NCBI RefSeq assembly: GCF_014638915.1
Contig: NZ_BMFQ01000003.1
Span: forward strand, 558,001-622,000
Direction of reading: 5' to 3'
DNA length: 64,000 bases
From: Xanthomarina arctica
Lineage (GTDB): Bacteria; Bacteroidota; Bacteroidia; Flavobacteriales; Flavobacteriaceae
The notes beneath the pieces were generated by a model. The model searched no databases. It worked only from the letters and a program-made list of their open reading frames with translations, and was not told the origin of the DNA. This document shows, in pieces, positions 1 through 8,764 of the stretch; within the stretch, counting starts at the first letter, position 1, and every line of letters starts with the position of its first letter. The translations under genes and the position numbers were made by a program.

Positions 1-1
1 G

Positions 2-940
2 AGAGGCGGTATTGAAGCTGCAAACGGAACTTACATTATTATGGCTGATGCTGATGATAGCTATAATTTTGAAGCACTTTTACCTTTTTTAACCAATCTT
101 AGATCTGGATCAGATTTAGTTATGGGGAATCGATTTAAAGGTGGGGTAGCAAAAGGGGCTATGCCTTTTTTACATAAGTATTTGGGCAATCCTGTTTTAT
201 CATTTATAGGACGTTTATTTTATAAAATTAATATTGGAGATTTTCATTGTGGCTTAAGAGGTTTTAGCAAAGAAGCCTATTATAAGATGGACCTAAAAAC
301 CACCGGAATGGAGTTTGCTTCGGAAATGATTGTAAAATCCAAACTCAATAATTTAAAAATAACAGAAGTCCCTACAACGCTTCAACCTGATGGAAGAACT
401 AGAGACCCACATCTTAATACTTGGAGAGATGGTTGGAGACATTTAAGATTTTTACTTCTATATAGTCCACAATGGTTATTTTTAATTCCAGGGCTCTTCT
501 TAATTGTGATTGGGTTTATTTCTTCAGTAGTAATTATTAGTCAACCTATTGTTATTGATAACATCCATTTGGATATACACACCTTACTTTATACTTCTAG
601 CTTCGTACTCATAGGTTTTCAGTTTATCGTGTTTTATGCGCTGACTAAAATTTATGCCGTTGAAAACAAATTACTCCCTAAAAGCAATCGATACAATAAA
701 TTATTTAAATATTTAAACCTAGAAACAGGCTTAATAATAGGAGTCTTATTTCTTATAGTTGGAATAGTCTTAAGCTATTTTGGACTCAATATCTGGAAAC
801 ACTCTAATTTTGGAGAACTAAATCCTTCAGAAACATTAAGAATAATTATCCCAGCAGTCTTTACGATACTTTTGGGAATGCAAATAATATTCTTTAGTCT
901 ATTTTTTAGTATTCTAGGTTTAAAGAATTCAGATAATTAA
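2..940 (+). CDS. Glycosyltransferase family 2, membrane-anchored (5'-truncated)
   Basis: The reading frame is open to the left edge, so the N-terminus lies outside the window. The visible start carries an AANGTYIIMADADDSY stretch, the nucleotide-sugar-binding DxD region of GT-A fold family 2 enzymes. Later come GDFHCGLRGF and the TGMEFASEM stretch typical of dolichyl/polyprenyl-phosphate sugar transferases. Counting from the ATG at 41, four hydrophobic segments lie near residues 143-167, 181-203, 226-250 and 268-293, so the catalytic domain faces the cytoplasm on a membrane anchor. The family moves a sugar from a nucleotide donor onto a lipid carrier or glycan; donor and acceptor cannot be told here. 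It overlaps the convergent next gene by 4 bp. Confidence 0.85.
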   Translation, partial: RGGIEAANGTYIIMADADDSYNFEALLPFLTNLRSGSDLVMGNRFKGGVAKGAMPFLHKYLGNPVLSFIGRLFYKINIGDFHCGLRGFSKEAYYKMDLKTTGMEFASEMIVKSKLNNLKITEVPTTLQPDGRTRDPHLNTWRDGWRHLRFLLLYSPQWLFLIPGLFLIVIGFISSVVIISQPIVIDNIHLDIHTLLYTSSFVLIGFQFIVFYALTKIYAVENKLLPKSNRYNKLFKYLNLETGLIIGVLFLIVGIVLSYFGLNIWKHSNFGELNPSETLRIIIPAVFTILLGMQIIFFSLFFSILGLKNSDN

Positions 941-1167
941 CTCTTCTTCAATACTAAATAATACAAGTTTATACAAGCAATAGCACCATTGGAGATTATA
1001 ATTGGCCAAGAGGTTTGCAACATAAAGCCATAAGTAACAAAAAGGATACAACCTATGGTGTTAATTATTCGTAGTTTTTTAACGTCTTTCATTGTAAAAG
1101 AAATTAATAACACTGCCATGGCGGCATAACCAACCCACTCCGTAAATTCAATTCCAAAAAAATCCAT
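937..1167 (-). CDS. Small YgjV-like membrane protein
   Basis: This 76-residue protein has three hydrophobic stretches (about residues 10-25, 34-52 and 54-72) and almost no soluble part. The pattern of short helices with a central KKLRIINTIGCILF segment resembles the YgjV family of small inner-membrane proteins, of unknown function. It converges on the glycosyltransferase gene with a 4-bp overlap and lies just downstream of typA on the same strand, but the terminator at 1190-1226 separates the two. The family assignment is by pattern only. Confidence 0.6.
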   Translation of the reverse strand: MDFFGIEFTEWVGYAAMAVLLISFTMKDVKKLRIINTIGCILFVTYGFMLQTSWPIIISNGAIACINLYYLVLKKS

Positions 1168-1189
1168 AATCTCGTTATTTTTTAAGTCG

Positions 1190-1226
1190 AAAAAAGAGGA
1201 ATCCGTTTATTGGATTCCTCTTTTTA
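1190..1226 (-). terminator. Intrinsic terminator downstream of typA
   Basis: An inverted repeat with arms AGAGGAATCC / GGATTCCTCT is flanked by A and T runs. Read on the minus strand it follows the typA stop at 1251 and ends in a U tract. Confidence 0.8.
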
Positions 1227-1250
1227 TATATTTAATAATAAGTAACTTAT

Positions 1251-3047
1251 TTAAAATTTATTTCTTTTACGCTCTACTTCTGTTAAGTAAATTTTACGTA
1301 AACGTAAGAAATTAGGAGTTACTTCAACATACTCATCTTTTTGAATATATTCTAAAGCTTCTTCTAGAGAAAACTTAATTGCCGGAACAATTTTCGCTTT
1401 ATCATCTGCTCCTGAAGAACGAACGTTACTTTGTTTTTTAGTTTTAGTTACGTTAACTGACATATCATCTCCACGAGAGTTTTCGCCAATTACTTGTCCT
1501 TCGTAAATATCTTCACCTGGATCGATGAAAAACTTACCTCTATCTTGTAATTTATCAATCGAGTAAGGAATTGCTTGCCCTTTTTCCATAGATACTAAAG
1601 ACCCATTTTGACGTTCAGGAATTCCACCTCTTAAAGGTTGGTATTCTTTAAACCTGTGTGCCATAATAGCTTCACCTTGAGTAGCCGTTAATAGTTGGTT
1701 ACGTAATCCAATAATACCTCTTGAAGGTACCATAAATTGACAAACCATTCTATCTCCTTTCGCTTCCATGCTTAACATTTCACCTTTACGCAAAGTAACC
1801 ATCTCAATAGCTTTACCAGAAACTGTTTCAGGTAAATCGATAGTCATTTCTTCAATAGGCTCACATTTAACACCATCAATTACTTTAATAATAACTTGTG
1901 GTTGACCAATTTGCATTTCGTAACCTTCACGACGCATGGTTTCAATTAGAACTGATAAGTGTAATACCCCACGTCCAAAAACGATGAATTTATCTGCACT
2001 ATCCGTAGCATTAACACGTAAAGCTAAGTTTTTTTCTAATTCTCTATATAAACGATCTTTAATATGTCTTGAAGTTACAAACTTTCCATCTTGTCCGAAG
2101 AAAGGCGAATCGTTAATTGTAAATAACATACTCATCGTTGGTTCGTCGATAGCAATAGTTTTTAAACCTTCAGGATTTTCAAAATCGGCAACAGTATCAC
2201 CAATTTCAAAACCTTCAAGACCAACAATCGCACAAATATCTCCAGTTTGAACTTCGTCTACTTTTATACGACCAAGACCTTCAAAAATATGAAGTTCTTT
2301 AATTTTATTCTTTACAATTTTACCATCTCTTTTTACTAAAGAAATGTTTTGTCCTACTTTTAATTCTCCACGAGTTAAACGTCCAATAGCAATACGACCT
2401 GTAAAAGCCGAGAAGTCTAAAGAAGTAATTAACATTTGTGTATTTCCTTCAACAATTGTTGGAGCAGGAATATGTTCGATAACCATATCTAATAATGGCT
2501 CAATATTGTCAGTTTCATTTCTCCAGTCGTCACTCATCCAGTTATTCTTAGCTGAACCGTAAACCGTAGGAAAATCTAGTTGCCATTCTTCAGCACCTAA
2601 TTCAAACATTAGATCAAAAACTTTTTCATGAACTTCTTCAGGAGTACAGTTTTCTTTATCTACTTTATTAACAACCACACATGGTTTTAAACCCAAGTCA
2701 ATTGCTTTTTGTAATACAAAACGCGTTTGAGGCATAGGACCTTCAAAAGCATCAACTAATAGTAATACACCATCAGCCATGTTTAGTACACGTTCAACCT
2801 CCCCACCAAAATCGGCGTGACCAGGAGTGTCGATAATATTGATTTTTGTGTCTTTGTAAACAACAGATACGTTTTTAGACGTAATTGTTATTCCTCTTTC
2901 TCGTTCCAAATCGTTATTATCTAGTATTAGATCACCAGTGTTCTGGTTATCTCTAAATAATTGACAGTGATACATGATTTTATCAACCAAAGTGGTTTTA
3001 CCATGATCGACGTGTGCAATAATTGCAATGTTTTTGATATTAGCCAT
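1251..3047 (-). CDS. typA: Ribosome-associated GTPase TypA/BipA
   Basis: The 598-residue product is a full-length translational GTPase of the TypA/BipA family, which binds ribosomes and helps 50S assembly and stress adaptation. The N-terminal G domain has AHVDHGKTT (G1, residues 11-19), RGITI (G2), [12 protein letters not shown] (G3) and NKVD (G4). EF-G-like domains II, III and V follow, and the C-terminal region has the [16 protein letters not shown] segment diagnostic of BipA rather than EF-G or LepA. The start is ATG. A TAnnTTTG-type promoter element lies 24 bp upstream, and a terminator follows the stop. Confidence 0.97.
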   Translation of the reverse strand: MANIKNIAIIAHVDHGKTTLVDKIMYHCQLFRDNQNTGDLILDNNDLERERGITITSKNVSVVYKDTKINIIDTPGHADFGGEVERVLNMADGVLLLVDAFEGPMPQTRFVLQKAIDLGLKPCVVVNKVDKENCTPEEVHEKVFDLMFELGAEEWQLDFPTVYGSAKNNWMSDDWRNETDNIEPLLDMVIEHIPAPTIVEGNTQMLITSLDFSAFTGRIAIGRLTRGELKVGQNISLVKRDGKIVKNKIKELHIFEGLGRIKVDEVQTGDICAIVGLEGFEIGDTVADFENPEGLKTIAIDEPTMSMLFTINDSPFFGQDGKFVTSRHIKDRLYRELEKNLALRVNATDSADKFIVFGRGVLHLSVLIETMRREGYEMQIGQPQVIIKVIDGVKCEPIEEMTIDLPETVSGKAIEMVTLRKGEMLSMEAKGDRMVCQFMVPSRGIIGLRNQLLTATQGEAIMAHRFKEYQPLRGGIPERQNGSLVSMEKGQAIPYSIDKLQDRGKFFIDPGEDIYEGQVIGENSRGDDMSVNVTKTKKQSNVRSSGADDKAKIVPAIKFSLEEALEYIQKDEYVEVTPNFLRLRKIYLTEVERKRNKF

Positions 3048-3070
3048 AATAGTGCCTTATTTTGAGCGTG

Positions 3071-3078
3071 CAAAGGTA
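3071..3078 (-). promoter_or_regulatory. Candidate -7 element of typA promoter
   Basis: On the minus strand this reads TACCTTTG, matching the Bacteroidota -7 consensus TAnnTTTG, 24 bp before the typA ATG. No clear TTG -33 element is seen at the expected spacing. Confidence 0.5.
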
Positions 3079-3275
3079 GACTATAATTTATTATTTTTAC
3101 TATAATTTTTTTGTTATTAGTTAATTAAATGTTATAGTTAGAAAAACACATACTATCTATATGTAACTTTCGTTTATATACTAATTAATAGTAAATAGCC
3201 AATACCAACCAATCTGTTAACCACAAAAGGCTTTTTACACTTGCAAGAAACTGCAGGTATAAAACTTTATTTATA

Positions 3276-3638
3276 ATGAAAAAACAGATTAATAAATACA
3301 CGAAATTTATTCCTTATTTATACTTTATTGCCGCTGTGGCCTATTGGTTTACAGATGTAAATAAAAATGAAGGCCTTACCGCCTATCCTATCTTATTGAT
3401 TGGAATTCCATTTGTCTGGCAACTTATAAGACCTAGCAAACAACTTAATTTTTCTTTGGGAATTATTTTTGTGTGCCTATCCTCTTATTTAATTTTAGCC
3501 TATATCGTTGGTGCACTTAGAATTATAACTTTTTCTGAAACAGCTAAGAATTTTGCTCTTTTAAGTGGCTTGTTTGTCTTTACAAACTTTGTTATGTCTC
3601 TTTGGATGATAAGAAATAGTATGAAAAAAGCGTTCTAA
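3276..3638 (+). CDS. Hypothetical four-helix membrane protein
   Basis: This 120-residue protein has four hydrophobic segments (about residues 12-26, 38-50, 57-82 and 90-112) and a basic N-terminus. I do not recognise a family. The segment IRPSKQLNFSLGIIF and the regular helix spacing suggest a small integral membrane protein. It lies 34 bp upstream of kdsA on the same strand, but kdsA has its own candidate -7 element in the gap, so co-transcription is uncertain. Confidence 0.65.
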   Translation: MKKQINKYTKFIPYLYFIAAVAYWFTDVNKNEGLTAYPILLIGIPFVWQLIRPSKQLNFSLGIIFVCLSSYLILAYIVGALRIITFSETAKNFALLSGLFVFTNFVMSLWMIRNSMKKAF

Positions 3639-3644
3639 AATGTG

Positions 3645-3652
3645 TATCTTTG
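3645..3652 (+). promoter_or_regulatory. Candidate -7 element of kdsA promoter
   Basis: TATCTTTG matches TAnnTTTG exactly and lies 19 bp before the kdsA ATG. A TTG -33 element is not evident. Confidence 0.45.
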
Positions 3653-3671
3653 TAGCCTAAATTTTAAGTAG

Positions 3672-4490
3672 ATGAATCTCAACGAAATCCCTAAAATAAA
3701 ACATACTAATTCAAATAATTTTTTCCTTCTTGCTGGCCCTTGTGCGATTGAAAGCGAAGACATGGCATTACGTATTGCCGAAAAAGTTATTGCTATTACA
3801 GATAAGTTAGAAATTCCTTTTATTTTTAAAGGAAGTTTTAAAAAAGCAAACAGAAGCAGAATTGATAGTTTTACTGGTATAGGTGACGAAAAGGCGCTTA
3901 AGATTCTTCAAAAAGTATCCAACACCTTCGATGTACCAACAGTTACAGACATTCATGAGATTTCTGATGCTGCAATGGCTGCCGCATATGTGGATGTTTT
4001 ACAAATCCCTGCTTTTTTAGTTAGACAAACTGACTTAGTTGTAGCTGCCGCCCAAACAGGGAAAGTGGTGAATTTGAAAAAAGGACAATTTATGAGTCCC
4101 GAAGCCATGAAACATGCCGTTCAAAAAGTTAAAGATGCTGGCAACGAAAAAGTTTGGATTACAGACAGAGGTACCATGTTTGGCTACCAAGATATGATAG
4201 TCGATTTCCGTGGTATTCCTACCATGAGAGAATATGCACCAACTATTTTAGATGTTACTCACTCTTTACAACAGCCAAACCAAAGTGCGGGTGTTACTGG
4301 AGGAAGACCAGATATGATTGAAACCATAGCAAGAGCGGGAATTGTAAATAATGTGGATGGCTTGTTTATTGAAACCCATTTTGACCCTGCAAATGCAAAA
4401 AGTGATGGCGCCAATATGTTACACTTAGATAATTTAGAGAAATTATTAACTAATTTGGTTGCTATAAGACGCGTGGTTAACACGTTATAG
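3672..4490 (+). CDS. kdsA: 3-deoxy-8-phosphooctulonate synthase (KdsA)
   Basis: KdsA condenses phosphoenolpyruvate and D-arabinose 5-phosphate into KDO-8-phosphate, the committed step to the KDO sugar of lipopolysaccharide. The 272-residue length is normal. Diagnostic segments are LLAGPCAIES near the N-terminus, FKGSFKKANRS (phosphate and PEP binding), DRGTMFGYQDMIVDFR, and DVTHSLQQPN with GGRPDMI. The ATG at 3672 puts the first motif at residue 20, as expected. The product is cytoplasmic. It is transcribed toward the DUF1801 gene, only 5 bp away and convergent. Confidence 0.97.
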   Translation: MNLNEIPKIKHTNSNNFFLLAGPCAIESEDMALRIAEKVIAITDKLEIPFIFKGSFKKANRSRIDSFTGIGDEKALKILQKVSNTFDVPTVTDIHEISDAAMAAAYVDVLQIPAFLVRQTDLVVAAAQTGKVVNLKKGQFMSPEAMKHAVQKVKDAGNEKVWITDRGTMFGYQDMIVDFRGIPTMREYAPTILDVTHSLQQPNQSAGVTGGRPDMIETIARAGIVNNVDGLFIETHFDPANAKSDGANMLHLDNLEKLLTNLVAIRRVVNTL

Positions 4491-4495
4491 AAAAC

Positions 4496-4858
4496 TTATT
4501 TAAAGAAGGATTTGTCTTTGTGCAAAAAAACTTCTTTTAAAATAGCTATAAGCACCTGATCATCAATTTCTTCTAAACTTTTGTAACGAAGAGATTTTAC
4601 TATTTTGCGTTTTTCACTTACTAAATATTCATCAAACTCTTTAGGTAGGTATGCCGCATGCCAAAAACCAACATCCACATAATCTTTACTTTTATTGATG
4701 TAGCAAATGGGACGTTTTCCTATATAATAACAAGGTAATTTCCATTTATATTTTAATTCGGCACTTGGAAGTGTATGCTCTATAAGAACTTGCAAGTGCA
4801 TCAAAATGGAACGGAAAGGTTCCGATTGGTTAAATATGTATTCTTCAGCTGGTTTCAA
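4496..4858 (-). CDS. DUF1801 domain protein
   Basis: This 120-residue protein matches the DUF1801 (YdhG-like) pattern: an opening KPAEEYIFNQ helix, then a KWKLPCYYIGKRPICYIN beta segment and VDVGFWHAAYL. The function of the family is not established. The frame has no upstream ATG before an in-frame TAA at 4871-4873, and the first internal ATG would cut the opening helix, so translation most likely starts at the TTG at 4858. It converges with kdsA and diverges from the gene at 4951. Confidence 0.8.
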   Translation of the reverse strand: MKPAEEYIFNQSEPFRSILMHLQVLIEHTLPSAELKYKWKLPCYYIGKRPICYINKSKDYVDVGFWHAAYLPKEFDEYLVSEKRKIVKSLRYKSLEEIDDQVLIAILKEVFLHKDKSFFK

Positions 4859-4925
4859 ACTATCCGTTATTTATAATTTCAAAATTAATAAAATTATATG
4901 ATGTATTATTCAAAATAATTTATTT

Positions 4926-4942
4926 ACTTTGTGTTTCAAAGT
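4926..4942. promoter_or_regulatory. Palindromic operator-like site upstream of the creD cluster
   Basis: ACTTTGTGTTTCAAAGT is an inverted repeat with 6-bp arms (ACTTTG/CAAAGT) 8 bp before the ATG at 4951. A near-identical site precedes creD at 5955-5971. Its left arm overlaps a TAnnTTTG-like sequence, so a bound repressor could occlude a promoter. It is a likely site for the winged-helix regulator encoded at 5644. Confidence 0.55.
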
Positions 4943-4950
4943 ACTTTAAT

Positions 4951-5562
4951 ATGGAGCCAAAAGATTATTTAAAAGACATAAGTGAGATAAAACAACTCAT
5001 GAATAAATCGTCTCGATTTATTTCCCTAAGTGGTTTATCAGGAATTCTAGCGGGAATATATGCCATAATTGGTGCTGCCGTTGCTTACTGGTTGGTTATG
5101 AACTATAGCAATGGAACACTACTTTTGAATGGGGAGATTTTCAGGTGGATTCTTTTAGATTTAGCATTAGTGGCTCTTTTTAGTATTATTACTGCTGTTA
5201 TTATAACTACCAGAAAAGCCAAAAAGCAAGGAGAAAAAATTTGGGATGGCACCTCTAGACGATTAGTTTTTAATTTCTTAATTCCATTGGTAAGTGGTGG
5301 TTTGTATATTTTAATAATTTTAAATCAACAGAAATACGGGCAAACTGGCGCATTAATGCTTATTTTTTATGGCCTTGCTTTAATAAATGCTTCAAAATAT
5401 AGTATTGGAAATATTCGTTATTTAGGTTTTATTGAAATTCTTTTAGGCTTAATTAGTGCTGTAATTCCAGGTTATGGCTTTTGGATTTGGGTTTTAGGAT
5501 TTGGAGTTATGCATATTATTTATGGTACGTGGATGTACCTGAAACATGACTCTAAAGAGTAG
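4951..5562 (+). CDS. Hypothetical multi-pass membrane protein of the creD cluster
   Basis: This 203-residue protein has a short polar N-terminus followed by about six hydrophobic segments (roughly residues 25-48, 65-87, 106-124, 130-146, 152-168 and 172-193). I do not recognise a named family; proteins of this kind sit beside small winged-helix regulators in Bacteroidota. It shares a palindromic upstream motif with creD and is followed after 81 bp by the regulator gene, so the three genes probably form one regulatory unit. Confidence 0.7.
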   Translation: MEPKDYLKDISEIKQLMNKSSRFISLSGLSGILAGIYAIIGAAVAYWLVMNYSNGTLLLNGEIFRWILLDLALVALFSIITAVIITTRKAKKQGEKIWDGTSRRLVFNFLIPLVSGGLYILIILNQQKYGQTGALMLIFYGLALINASKYSIGNIRYLGFIEILLGLISAVIPGYGFWIWVLGFGVMHIIYGTWMYLKHDSKE

Positions 5563-5643
5563 CCCTTTTCAGTTTTAAAAAACAGACTAAAAAAACAAAG
5601 GATTAGTATCAAATAAAAAAGATTCCTACTTTCACAGGAAGTT

Positions 5644-5937
5644 ATGAGCATAATAACAAACATTAATAAAGTTTTTGATCATAGAATTAGATTGGGCATT
5701 ATGTCTATCCTGATGGTAAATGAGTATGCCGATTTTAACACCCTTAAAGAGTTACTTGGTGCAACAGATGGAAATTTAGCTAGCCACACCAAAGCACTTG
5801 AAAAAGCAGACTATATTTCGGTCGAAAAACAATTTATTGGAAGAAAACCAAATACACGTTATGCTACCACTAAATTAGGGAGAGTAGCATTTAATAAGCA
5901 TATTGAAGCCCTTGAAAAACTAATAAACACAAAATAA
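5644..5937 (+). CDS. Winged-helix transcriptional regulator
   Basis: At 97 residues this is the size of a single winged-helix domain. The pattern FDHRIRLGIMSILMVNEYADF, TLKELLGATDGNLASHTKALEK (helix-turn-helix with recognition helix) and a GRKPNTRYATTKLGRVAF wing is that of MarR/ArsR-like regulators. There is no sensory domain, so any effector would bind the DNA-binding domain, or the protein responds through a membrane partner. Upstream and downstream membrane genes each carry an ACTTTG...CAAAGT palindrome, which makes this protein the likely binder. Confidence 0.85.
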   Translation: MSIITNINKVFDHRIRLGIMSILMVNEYADFNTLKELLGATDGNLASHTKALEKADYISVEKQFIGRKPNTRYATTKLGRVAFNKHIEALEKLINTK

Positions 5938-5954
5938 TATTTTTTTAATCTTTT

Positions 5955-5971
5955 ACTTTGAATTTCAAAGT
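5955..5971. promoter_or_regulatory. Perfect palindrome upstream of creD
   Basis: ACTTTGAATTTCAAAGT is a 17-bp palindrome with perfect 8-bp arms around a single central T. It lies 17 bp before the creD ATG. The same motif with a variant centre lies at 4926-4942, and both are followed by ACTTTAA. It is inferred to be an operator for the regulator encoded at 5644. Confidence 0.6.
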
Positions 5972-5988
5972 ACTTTAAAGCAAACACA

Positions 5989-7365
5989 ATGGAAAACACA
6001 AACAAACCTCAGCAAAACAAATTTGGCCAATGGCTTAAAACATCAATCACAGCAAGAATGCTCATGGTAGGCTTTCTGGTAATTATACTACTTATTCCCC
6101 TCTCATACATAAGTAATTTAATTACAGAACGCTCTTTAAGACAGCAGGATGTTGTTAATGAAATAAATGATAAGTGGGGAAATAATGTATTGGTTTATGG
6201 ACCAATTTTAAAGCTACCATACAAAACATATTTAGAAACAAAAACTTATAACGAAACAACAAAAACCTATTTAACAGAAACAAAAACACAGGTGAAGTAT
6301 GCCTACATATTCCCAGAAAATTTGTCTTCTGAAGTCGATGCCAACTCAAAAACTTTGAAAAGAGGTAATTTCGAATCTGCCGTTTTTACAACAAACATGA
6401 GTTTTAACGGTGATTTTATTAAACCCAACTTAGAACGTAAGGGCATAAAAGATGAAGATATTATTTGGGATAGACTCAAGATCCTCATAAAAACATCCAA
6501 TTTAAAAGGTATTAAAAATGAAATGTTTATTAACGTAAATGATAGTAATTATCCTTTTGAGACTAATTTCAATGAAAACACAAATGATTATTCAAATTAT
6601 TTAGATGAATTGGAATCGGGTCCACTTGAAGATTTAGATTTTAAAACATCCGAAAAAGCCAATTTCAACTTTAATATTACCTTTAATGGTAGCAAAGACA
6701 TTCAAATAATTCCTATTGGAAAAACGACTACTTTAAATATGACTTCCAATTGGGCAGACCCTAGTTTTATTGGCAATTTCTTACCAAACGATGAAACTAA
6801 GGAAATAACAAAAAATGGTTTTAAAGCCGACTGGAAAGTGATTCATATAAACAGGGCTTTTTCACAACAATATCTTGAAAATATTCCCAATTTAAATGAG
6901 TTTGCCTTTGGAACAAAATTTATGGTTATGGTAGACGAATATCAAAAAAGTGAGAGGTCGGCAAAATATGGTTTTTTAGTTATTGGACTTACCTTCTTGG
7001 TCTTTTTCTTAATACAAACCATGAGCAAAATCAACATCCATCCATTCCAATACTTAATGATAGGATTGGCACTAACCATGTTCTATACATTGTTAGTTTC
7101 CATCTCTGAACATAGTAACTTCTTAAAAGCCTATTTGGTTGCTGGAATTTCAGTCATATTTTTAATCACGTTATATGCGAAATCAATTTTAAAAACAATA
7201 AAATTCCCAGTATTTATAGGCTTATCATTAACTGCCTTATACACTTTTATTTATGTTATTATTCAATTAGAAAACTATGCGCTCTTAGTTGGCAGTATAG
7301 GTTTATTTATAATTTTAGCTATAGTCATGTTTGTTTCCAGAAAAATAGACTGGAATAATGATTAA
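5989..7365 (+). CDS. creD: Inner-membrane protein CreD family
   Basis: The 458-residue product matches CreD: one N-terminal transmembrane helix (about 24-44), the conserved ITERSLRQQDVVNEI and KWGNNVLVYGPILKLPY segments, YAYIFPENL, a large periplasmic domain, then five or six helices in the last 130 residues. CreD proteins affect envelope integrity and beta-lactam and colicin tolerance in Proteobacteria, where the gene answers to CreBC; no CreBC pair is visible here. Instead a small winged-helix gene precedes it, and a perfect palindrome sits at its start, so control probably differs. Confidence 0.88.
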   Translation: MENTNKPQQNKFGQWLKTSITARMLMVGFLVIILLIPLSYISNLITERSLRQQDVVNEINDKWGNNVLVYGPILKLPYKTYLETKTYNETTKTYLTETKTQVKYAYIFPENLSSEVDANSKTLKRGNFESAVFTTNMSFNGDFIKPNLERKGIKDEDIIWDRLKILIKTSNLKGIKNEMFINVNDSNYPFETNFNENTNDYSNYLDELESGPLEDLDFKTSEKANFNFNITFNGSKDIQIIPIGKTTTLNMTSNWADPSFIGNFLPNDETKEITKNGFKADWKVIHINRAFSQQYLENIPNLNEFAFGTKFMVMVDEYQKSERSAKYGFLVIGLTFLVFFLIQTMSKINIHPFQYLMIGLALTMFYTLLVSISEHSNFLKAYLVAGISVIFLITLYAKSILKTIKFPVFIGLSLTALYTFIYVIIQLENYALLVGSIGLFIILAIVMFVSRKIDWNND

Positions 7366-7374
7366 ATATAGATT

Positions 7375-7415
7375 GCATCTCATTCTTCAAAAGATTATTA
7401 TGAGGAATGAGGTGC
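7375..7415. repeat. Inverted repeat at the creD / DUF2809 junction
   Basis: Arms GCATCTCATTC and GAATGAGGTGC pair over 11 bp (one position a G:U wobble in RNA) around a 19-bp loop, just after the creD stop. It contains the TCTC-ATTC sequence shared with other short palindromes in this window, and may act as a weak terminator or mRNA-stabilising hairpin. Confidence 0.55.
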
Positions 7416-7435
7416 TTTTAAATTCACAGAATCAA

Positions 7436-7813
7436 ATGAAAATCAAATTCAATAAAACTTATTTCCTGCTTTTTATAACACTTCTAATTACGGAAGTACT
7501 CATTGCAAAATTTTTAACAACAGGATTTATAAGACATACCTTTGGAGATTACCTTGTTGTTATATTGCTCTACACTTTTTTTAAAAGTTTTCTTTTAATA
7601 AAACCTTTCAAAGTTGCTATAAGCGTATTACTATTCGCGTTTCTTATTGAGTTCTTACAACTTTGTAACTTATTAAAATGGCTAGGTCTTCAAAATAATA
7701 CGCTTGCAAAACTTATTTTGGGCAGTACCTTTCATATTTCGGACTTAGTAGCTTATACTTTAGGAATTATAACCATTTTAATTATTGAACACAAAAGGAA
7801 TCAACTTCAATAA
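7436..7813 (+). CDS. DUF2809 family membrane protein
   Basis: The 125-residue product is mostly hydrophobic, with about four helices, and carries FGDYLVVILLYTFFKSF, FLIEFLQLC and GSTFHISDLVAYTLG, the pattern of the DUF2809 (YjgA-like) family. Its biochemical role is unknown. An upstream in-frame ATG at 7358 exists, but the extra 26 residues would be translated through an inverted repeat and do not look like the family, so the ATG at 7436 is preferred. It follows creD on the same strand. Confidence 0.75.
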   Translation: MKIKFNKTYFLLFITLLITEVLIAKFLTTGFIRHTFGDYLVVILLYTFFKSFLLIKPFKVAISVLLFAFLIEFLQLCNLLKWLGLQNNTLAKLILGSTFHISDLVAYTLGIITILIIEHKRNQLQ

Positions 7814-7845
7814 TTTAAACTAGAATTTAGGTGGATTCATGCAGT

Positions 7846-8628
7846 TTACTCTTCCCTATTCTTCTCTTGAATTTTTCGAACAATATTGGCTGCCATATTC
7901 CTAGGCATCACACGTGGTAAGAATGCTAAGAATTTATTGAATGCCCCAGGTATTGCAACAGGTTTTCCTTTCATCATCGCTTTATACCCATAAGCTGCGA
8001 CTTCCTTGGCAGAAGCCATATTAAAAGAAATTTTATTTTCTGAAGAATCATTAGCCACAACCTTTTGAAATGATGTTTTTGTAGGTCCCGGACATAAAGC
8101 AGTAACCGTTACGCCTGTTCCTTTTAGTTCGCATGCGATAGCTTCGGAGAAAGATAAAATATAGCCTTTAGTTGCGTAATATAAAGACATTAATGGTCCA
8201 GGCTGAAAGGCTGCTAAAGAAGATAAATTTAAAATTCTACCCGATCCTCTTTCAACCATACCTTTTAATACCAGTTTGGTAAGATGTGTTGTGGTTATAA
8301 CATGGAGATTTAGCATTTGTTCTTCTCGTTTCCAATCGGTTTCATGAAAAGGTCCAAACAAGCCAAATCCAGCATTGTTAACTAAAACATCAATTTGAAT
8401 TTCATTTAATTCAGTTATAATTTCTTCTGAAATATTAATCTGACTTAAATCTTTAGCTAAAATCTGAACCTTCACCGGAAAATTGGTTTCAATTTCTTGT
8501 TTTGCTAATTGAAGTTTTTCAGCATCAATATCTACTAAAACAAGATTATGTCCATCTTTAGCCAACAAAAGTGCTAATTCTAATCCCAAGCCTGATGCGC
8601 CTCCTGTAACTAATGCTGTTTTATTCAT
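7846..8628 (-). CDS. Short-chain dehydrogenase/reductase
   Basis: This is a 260-residue classical SDR. It has the TGGASGLG cofactor loop (residues 8-15), NNAG (84-87), a serine in NLSSL and the catalytic Y150-xxx-K154 in LYYATKGY. An Asp at the end of the second strand (LVDIDAEKL) favours NAD(H). A hydrophobic C-terminal stretch (FLAFLPRVMPRNMAANIV) may make membrane contact, as in DltE/YqjQ-like SDRs. The substrate cannot be told. It is monocistronic, with a long inverted repeat just upstream of its start. Confidence 0.88.
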   Translation of the reverse strand: MNKTALVTGGASGLGLELALLLAKDGHNLVLVDIDAEKLQLAKQEIETNFPVKVQILAKDLSQINISEEIITELNEIQIDVLVNNAGFGLFGPFHETDWKREEQMLNLHVITTTHLTKLVLKGMVERGSGRILNLSSLAAFQPGPLMSLYYATKGYILSFSEAIACELKGTGVTVTALCPGPTKTSFQKVVANDSSENKISFNMASAKEVAAYGYKAMMKGKPVAIPGAFNKFLAFLPRVMPRNMAANIVRKIQEKNREE

Positions 8629-8685
8629 TATAAATATTTAAACCCTTTGGGTGAATTTCTTTCTAAATTTAATTTGACATCAATT

Positions 8686-8745
8686 TGTCACACTGAGCTT
8701 GTCGAAGTGTCATTTATAAGTATCTTCGACAAGCTCAGACTGACA
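8686..8745. repeat. Long inverted repeat with GAGCTTGTCGAAG core
   Basis: Two 22-bp arms (8686-8707 and 8724-8745) are inverted copies with two mismatches around a 16-bp spacer. Each contains GAGCTTGTCGAAG or its complement and ends in TGTCA/TGACA. The same half-element recurs at 33552-33573. This is the type of short dispersed palindrome that is common between flavobacterial genes. Confidence 0.8.
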
Positions 8746-8764
8746 CAAAAGGTTAGGTAATTAT

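Noticed and set aside
1936-2562. Two plus-strand frames inside typA
   Set aside because: They are antisense to a full-length, strongly conserved GTPase and have no recognisable domain.
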